DNA of 64,000 nt from the NCBI GenBank assembly GCA_045588675.1, contig JAZNER010000016.1:1-64000 (forward strand), written 5' to 3'. The DNA comes from SVTX01 sp045588675 (lineage in GTDB: Bacteria > Bacillota > Clostridia > Oscillospirales > CAG-272). The notes below the pieces were generated by a model. That model was not told the DNA's origin. It was given only the letters and a program-made list of their open reading frames with translations, and did not search any database. Below are positions 60,424 to 64,000 of the stretch, in pieces. The position numbers were made by a program, and so were the translations under genes. Position 1 is the first letter of the stretch, and each line of letters begins with the position of its first letter.

Positions 60424-60687
60424 ATGTTAAAGGGTAAAGTTGTAGGAACAATAGTATCAACAAACAAGCTTGAGAAGCTTGTAGGCTATAAGTTCCTTGA
60501 AATTCAAATCATTGAAAACCGCGAGCTTACCGATAAATATATCGTAGCGGTTGACCGCACCGTGAGCGCAGGTATCGGAGAAGAGGTACTTGTAACAACA
60601 GGAAGCGGTGCAAGAGTTGCAGTCGGCGACCAGAATTCTCCGATTGATGCAGTAGTAGTAGGAATTGTAGATAAAAAAGTTAACTGA
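60424..60687 (+). CDS. BMC-P pentameric vertex protein (EutN/CcmL family)
   Basis: An 87-residue protein: KGKVVGTIVSTNKLEKLVGYKFLEIQ, AVDRTVSAGIGEEVLVTTGSGAR and a terminal DAVVVGIVDKK, all typical of EutN/CcmL/PduN. Pentamers close the twelve shell vertices, so one gene at low level is enough. AGAGG lies upstream. Confidence 0.95.
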   Translation: MLKGKVVGTIVSTNKLEKLVGYKFLEIQIIENRELTDKYIVAVDRTVSAGIGEEVLVTTGSGARVAVGDQNSPIDAVVVGIVDKKVN

Positions 60688-60735
60688 TTTGTTTAGTTAA
60701 AATTATCACTCTACATAAATATTTTTATCCCCACA

Positions 60736-60768
60736 GAAAGGAAGCACTTTTGTGCGAATAGAGCAATG
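60736..60768 (+). promoter_or_regulatory. Ribosome site separated from the pduS start by a hairpin
   Basis: AAAGGA (60737-60742) is 23 nt from the ATG, too far for normal use. A GCAC-TTTT-GTGC hairpin (60744-60755) between them would shorten the gap to about 11 nt when folded. Confidence 0.45.
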
Positions 60769-62091
60769 CCACAGATAGACTTAAAATCAATTATGCAAAA
60801 CAACGGTATTGTCGGCGCGGGCGGTGCAGGATTTCCCTCTTACGGAAAGCTTGCCGACGGAGCTGACTTGCTTGTAATAAACTGTGCCGAATGTGAGCCG
60901 CTTATGTACACTGACTATATGCTTATGCGTGAGGAAATGTCCAAAATCGTTGAAGGCTGTCAGATAATAATGGCCCAAACAGGAATTAAGCACTCGTACA
61001 TATCGATCAAAGAGCACAGAGCTCATATGCTCGGTTACACCGAAGGCCAGATCCTTGGCGAGAATGTAAGCGTTAAGCTGCTCCCCAATGTTTACCCTAT
61101 GGGTGACGAGATCAACTTGATTTACGAAACCACGGGACGCGTTGTAAAGCCGGGTAATCTTCCTATTACCGCAGGTGTTATAGTTTACAACGGCGAAACT
61201 GTTTATAATATTCGCGCAGCTGTCAAGGAAGGCAAGCCTGTTGTGGAAAAGTGGGTAACGATTGGCGGTGATCTGCCCGAAAGATATATGGTTAAAGCTC
61301 CTATTGGAATGCGTGTATCTGAAATTTTCGATATGCTTGGAGTAAAGGTACGACCTGACCAAGCTATGATAGACGGCGGTCCTGCTATGGGTAAAATCAA
61401 AGATCCCGAAACCGCTACTATTACCAAAACAACAAAATCACTTCTTATAATTCCCAAAACCGCTCGTTGTATTCAGAACAAGCAGGTGGCTATGGACGAT
61501 ATGATGCGCCGAGCGGCTTCCGCTTGCTGCGGTTGTATCAGATGTACTGAAATGTGTCCGAGAAACCTTCTGGGTTATCCGCTTGAGCCTCACAAAATGA
61601 TAAGAGCTGCTCTCAACAATGCTGTCGTTGATTATCCTGAGCTTATCAAAACCGCTTCGCTTTGCTGTTCCTGCGGTGTTTGCGCTGAGGTTTGCTGTCA
61701 GGAAATCTCGCCTAAGGATGTAATTCTGAACCTCAAAGGAATTCTTGCTAAAAACAAGCTCAGATTTGCTGCGGGAAACGAGGATTACAGCGTAAACTCT
61801 GACCGCCAGTATAGAATGATTCAATCAACCAAATGGGAAGAAATACTTGGTGTGCGCAAATATGATGTTGTGCCTAAATACATTCAGAACAGTCTTAAAG
61901 CTACGAGAGTTGAAATCGCTATGTCATCTCACATAGGCGCGCCTTCACTTCCCACCGTTAAAGTCGGTGATATTGTAACCGAAGGACAAATGATTGCAGA
62001 ATGCGGCGCAGGTCTTTCTGTTCCTCAGTTCGCTTCAATCGGCGGCAAAGTCGTATCGGTTGACCCATCAAAGATTGTTATAGAAGCATAA
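60766..62091 (+). CDS. pduS: PduS-like Fe-S flavoprotein (RnfC family)
   Basis: A 441-residue redox protein: GIVGAGGAGFPSYGKL near the start (flavin/NADH-binding Gly-rich loop), CAECEP, an SLBB domain (about 130-200), and two [4Fe-4S] motifs, C254-x2-C257-x2-C260-x3-C264 and C300-x2-C303-x2-C306-x3-C310. A C-terminal lipoyl-like half-domain follows (HIGAPSLPTVKVGDIVTEGQ). PduS reduces cobalamin in B12-type compartments. In a glycyl-radical compartment it more likely passes electrons across the shell together with the PduT-like protein. Confidence 0.94.
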   Translation: MPQIDLKSIMQNNGIVGAGGAGFPSYGKLADGADLLVINCAECEPLMYTDYMLMREEMSKIVEGCQIIMAQTGIKHSYISIKEHRAHMLGYTEGQILGENVSVKLLPNVYPMGDEINLIYETTGRVVKPGNLPITAGVIVYNGETVYNIRAAVKEGKPVVEKWVTIGGDLPERYMVKAPIGMRVSEIFDMLGVKVRPDQAMIDGGPAMGKIKDPETATITKTTKSLLIIPKTARCIQNKQVAMDDMMRRAASACCGCIRCTEMCPRNLLGYPLEPHKMIRAALNNAVVDYPELIKTASLCCSCGVCAEVCCQEISPKDVILNLKGILAKNKLRFAAGNEDYSVNSDRQYRMIQSTKWEEILGVRKYDVVPKYIQNSLKATRVEIAMSSHIGAPSLPTVKVGDIVTEGQMIAECGAGLSVPQFASIGGKVVSVDPSKIVIEA

Positions 62092-62127
62092 CAGTCAATC
62101 AGTTAAGAAAGGTATTGGATTTACATA

Positions 62128-62673
62128 ATGTATCAAGCAATTGGTGTAATTGAACTTAAAAGCATAGCAAAGGGTATTGAAGCAACAGATGCGGCTCTCA
62201 AAAGCGCAGGAATCAGCTTGATTTCGGCTCGTCCCGCCTGTCCCGGTAAGTTTGAAATGATTATCACAGGTACTATTTCAAATGTTACAAGCGCGGTTGA
62301 ACACGTTAAGAGCCGTTTTGAAGACAAGCTTGTTGACGTTTCTATTATGGGACGCATTGACCCTCAAGTTATCACCTCTCTCTTTGGCACTCAGCCCGCC
62401 GAGAAAAAGGGCAGCCTTGGAATTATCGAAACATATTCTGCGGCAAGTATTATTAAAGCGGCTGATATAGCTGTTAAAACTGCTAAAGTATCAATTTTTG
62501 AGCTTCGCACCTCTCGCGGTATGGGCGGTAAGGGTATCGCTCTCGTTACAGGTGATGTCGGTGATGTTACCGCGGCTGTTGAAGCAGGCGCAGCTCACGC
62601 TAAGGATGCAGGCGTATTCTACAATTCGTCTGTAATTCCTGCTCCTCACTCTCTTCTCTGGGAGCAAATCTGA
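62128..62673 (+). CDS. pduT: BMC-T tandem shell protein, PduT-like
   Basis: A 181-residue protein with two BMC domains (1-90: AIGVIELKSIAKGIEATDAALKSAGISL; 96-181: SLGIIETYSAASIIKAADIAVKTAKVSI). Cys38, in ARPACPGKF at the centre of the trimer, is at the position where PduT binds a [4Fe-4S] cluster. It is directly after pduS, its expected electron partner. Confidence 0.94.
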   Translation: MYQAIGVIELKSIAKGIEATDAALKSAGISLISARPACPGKFEMIITGTISNVTSAVEHVKSRFEDKLVDVSIMGRIDPQVITSLFGTQPAEKKGSLGIIETYSAASIIKAADIAVKTAKVSIFELRTSRGMGGKGIALVTGDVGDVTAAVEAGAAHAKDAGVFYNSSVIPAPHSLLWEQI

Positions 62674-62716
62674 TTTGAGATGATTTTGAGATAATTAATT
62701 ATTTGGAGATAATAAA

Positions 62717-64000
62717 ATGGGCAATATTAAATTTGTAATAAATAAAAGTCCAAGAATTTCAAGGCTTATTGACCATCTCTATGCCAATACGCCCGAAATT
62801 GAGGCTGACAGAGCCGAGCTTATAACCGAAAGTTACAAGCATACAGAGCATCTGCCGACTATTAAAAGACGCTCTGCCGCATTCCGTCACATTCTTGAAA
62901 ATATCCCGATAGTTATTCGTCCTGAAGAGCTTATTGTTGGTAGTAACTCTATCAAGCCTCGCAGTTGCCAGATCTTCCCCGAGTATTCTTACGAATGGCT
63001 TGAGCTTGAATATGACACTCTCGCAACCCGTGAGGCTGACCCCTTCTATATCTCTCCCTCGACTGTTGACAGACTTAAGAAGGCAACTCCTTACTGGAAG
63101 GGCAAGACCGTTAGTGATTTGGCTGCCCAAAGCATGGACAAGAAGGTTCTTGATGTTTTCATGAACCACGGTATGTTTACCGTTGGAAACTATTTTTATA
63201 ACGGAATAGGCCACATAAATGTTGATTATGCAAAGGTTATAAATAAAGGTCTTGAAGGTATAATCGAAGAAGCAAAATCCGCTCTTTCAAAGCTTTATAT
63301 CGGAAATGGCGATTACTTGCGCCGCAAGCATTTTCTTGAGGCAGTAATTGAAAGCTGTGAGGGCGTTATCACATATGCAAAGCGTTATTCCGCGCTTGCA
63401 CTCAAGGAAGCGGGAGAATGTACAGACAGTGTTCGCCGCGCAGAGCTTTTGAAAATTTCAGAGATCTGCGACAGAGTTCCCGCAAAGCCTGCAAGAAGCT
63501 TCTATGAGGCTTGCCAGAGCTTCTGGTTCGTTCAACAGCTTATTCAGTGCGAGTCAAACGGTCACTCGATTTCTCCCGGACGCTTTGACCAATATATGTA
63601 TCCCCTTTTCAAGAAAGACCTTGACAACGGTACAATAACTCACGAGCTTGCACAGGAATATATCGACTGTATCTGGGTTAAGCTCAACGACCTCACTAAA
63701 GTAAGAGATTTAGCTTCCGCAGAAGGCTTTGCAGGCTACGGCTTGTTCCAGAACCTTATCGTAGGCGGTCAGAACGAGGAAGGAATTGATGTTACAAACG
63801 ACCTTTCCTATATGTGTCTTGAGGCTACAATGCATGTTCGCCTTCCCCAGCCCTCTCTTTCAATCCGCGTATGGAACGGTTCGCCTCACGATTTGCTTAT
63901 TAAGGCAGCGGCTCTTACACGCGAAGGCTTTGGAGTTCCCGCTTACTATAACGACGAGGTTATTATTCCCTCAATTATGGCACGCGGCCTTACACTTGAA
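62717..64000 (+). CDS. Glycyl radical enzyme, propanediol-dehydratase-like (5' part, cut by window end)
   Basis: The first 428 residues are open to the window edge; such enzymes are about 800-850 long. IKFVINKSPRISRLIDHLY, IPIVIRPEELIVGSNSIKPRSCQIFPEYSYEWLELE, and NGMFTVGNYFYNGIGH-like segments match the PFL-like B12-independent diol dehydratase group. The radical Gly, the GCxE active-site loop and any C-terminal encapsulation helix lie beyond the window. No N-terminal encapsulation helix is seen. TTGGAG precedes the ATG. From the operon it probably dehydrates 1,2-propanediol to propionaldehyde; choline lyase is less likely without CutC-type neighbours. Confidence 0.9.
   Translation, partial: MGNIKFVINKSPRISRLIDHLYANTPEIEADRAELITESYKHTEHLPTIKRRSAAFRHILENIPIVIRPEELIVGSNSIKPRSCQIFPEYSYEWLELEYDTLATREADPFYISPSTVDRLKKATPYWKGKTVSDLAAQSMDKKVLDVFMNHGMFTVGNYFYNGIGHINVDYAKVINKGLEGIIEEAKSALSKLYIGNGDYLRRKHFLEAVIESCEGVITYAKRYSALALKEAGECTDSVRRAELLKISEICDRVPAKPARSFYEACQSFWFVQQLIQCESNGHSISPGRFDQYMYPLFKKDLDNGTITHELAQEYIDCIWVKLNDLTKVRDLASAEGFAGYGLFQNLIVGGQNEEGIDVTNDLSYMCLEATMHVRLPQPSLSIRVWNGSPHDLLIKAAALTREGFGVPAYYNDEVIIPSIMARGLTLE

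Noticed and set aside
1..64000. CRISPR arrays, insertion sequences, prophage or integrase genes
   Set aside because: No regularly spaced repeats, transposase or integrase motifs were seen. The only dispersed-repeat candidate is the palindromic element near 6.2 kb.

Overview
The window looks like a chromosomal segment of an anaerobic Firmicute of class Clostridia, probably an uncultured gut Oscillospiraceae/Ruminococcaceae-like lineage. The evidence is Gram-positive style leaders, TTGACA-17-TATAAT promoters, two T-box leaders, a YtvI-like sporulation membrane protein, many Clostridia-type housekeeping proteins, and a glycyl-radical microcompartment. The exact taxon is inference. No rRNA, CRISPR array, prophage or intact insertion sequence is visible.

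Region 1 (1-13.9 kb) is mostly housekeeping: an AT-rich GNAT acetyltransferase, a cupin, tRNA-Ser(TGA), an unusually long MscL, a DtxR/MntR-like regulator, a ROK sugar kinase, a DUF362 protein, RlmD-type rRNA methyltransferase, a metallophosphoesterase with altered metal-site motifs, Nif3, TrmK, a DUF1858 protein, prfB (no programmed frameshift), rpsT, NAD(P)H-hydrate dehydratase and a cyclophilin lipoprotein. Region 2 (13.9-24.4 kb) carries YtvI, a three-gene ABC uptake system (ATPase, permease, lipoprotein), a cytidylate-kinase-like protein, MntP, a BspA-type LRR lipoprotein, an ASRT-family protein (sensory-rhodopsin-transducer fold, no rhodopsin in view), RF3, purC and a ZIP transporter.

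Region 3 (24.4-38.4 kb) is a complete branched-chain amino-acid block read on the minus strand. A T-box leader with a probable CUC (Leu) specifier precedes ilvB-ilvN-ilvC-[ECF S component]-ilvD-leuA-leuC-leuD-leuB-ilvE. A second T-box with a probable AUC (Ile) specifier precedes ilvA-ridA. Region 4 (38.5-52.7 kb) holds a DUF1846 protein, phosphofructokinase, PncC/CinA, a PflA-like radical SAM protein, a MarR-controlled heterodimeric ABC exporter, an ECF sigma/anti-sigma/vWA-lipoprotein operon and metG.

Region 5 (53.1-64 kb, plus strand, cut by the window edge) is the most notable: a glycyl-radical-enzyme bacterial microcompartment operon. Its order is acetate kinase, class II (fuculose-phosphate-type) aldolase, CoA-acylating aldehyde dehydrogenase, Zn alcohol dehydrogenase, four BMC-H shell proteins, PduL, a BMC-P vertex protein, PduS-like Fe-S flavoprotein, PduT-like BMC-T, and a glycyl radical enzyme. 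This matches the fucose/rhamnose (1,2-propanediol) type usually called GRM5. The aldolase would split a deoxysugar phosphate to lactaldehyde, the ADH would reduce it to 1,2-propanediol, the glycyl radical enzyme would dehydrate that to propionaldehyde, and AldDH/PduL/AckA would convert it to propionate plus ATP, with NAD and CoA recycled inside the shell. Four enzymes carry recognisable encapsulation peptides. Notable details are a Cys-rich linker in the aldolase, near-identical duplicated shell genes, a shell protein with a long Cys-containing pore loop, a PduT-like Cys38, and inverted repeats in every gap around the duplicated shell genes.
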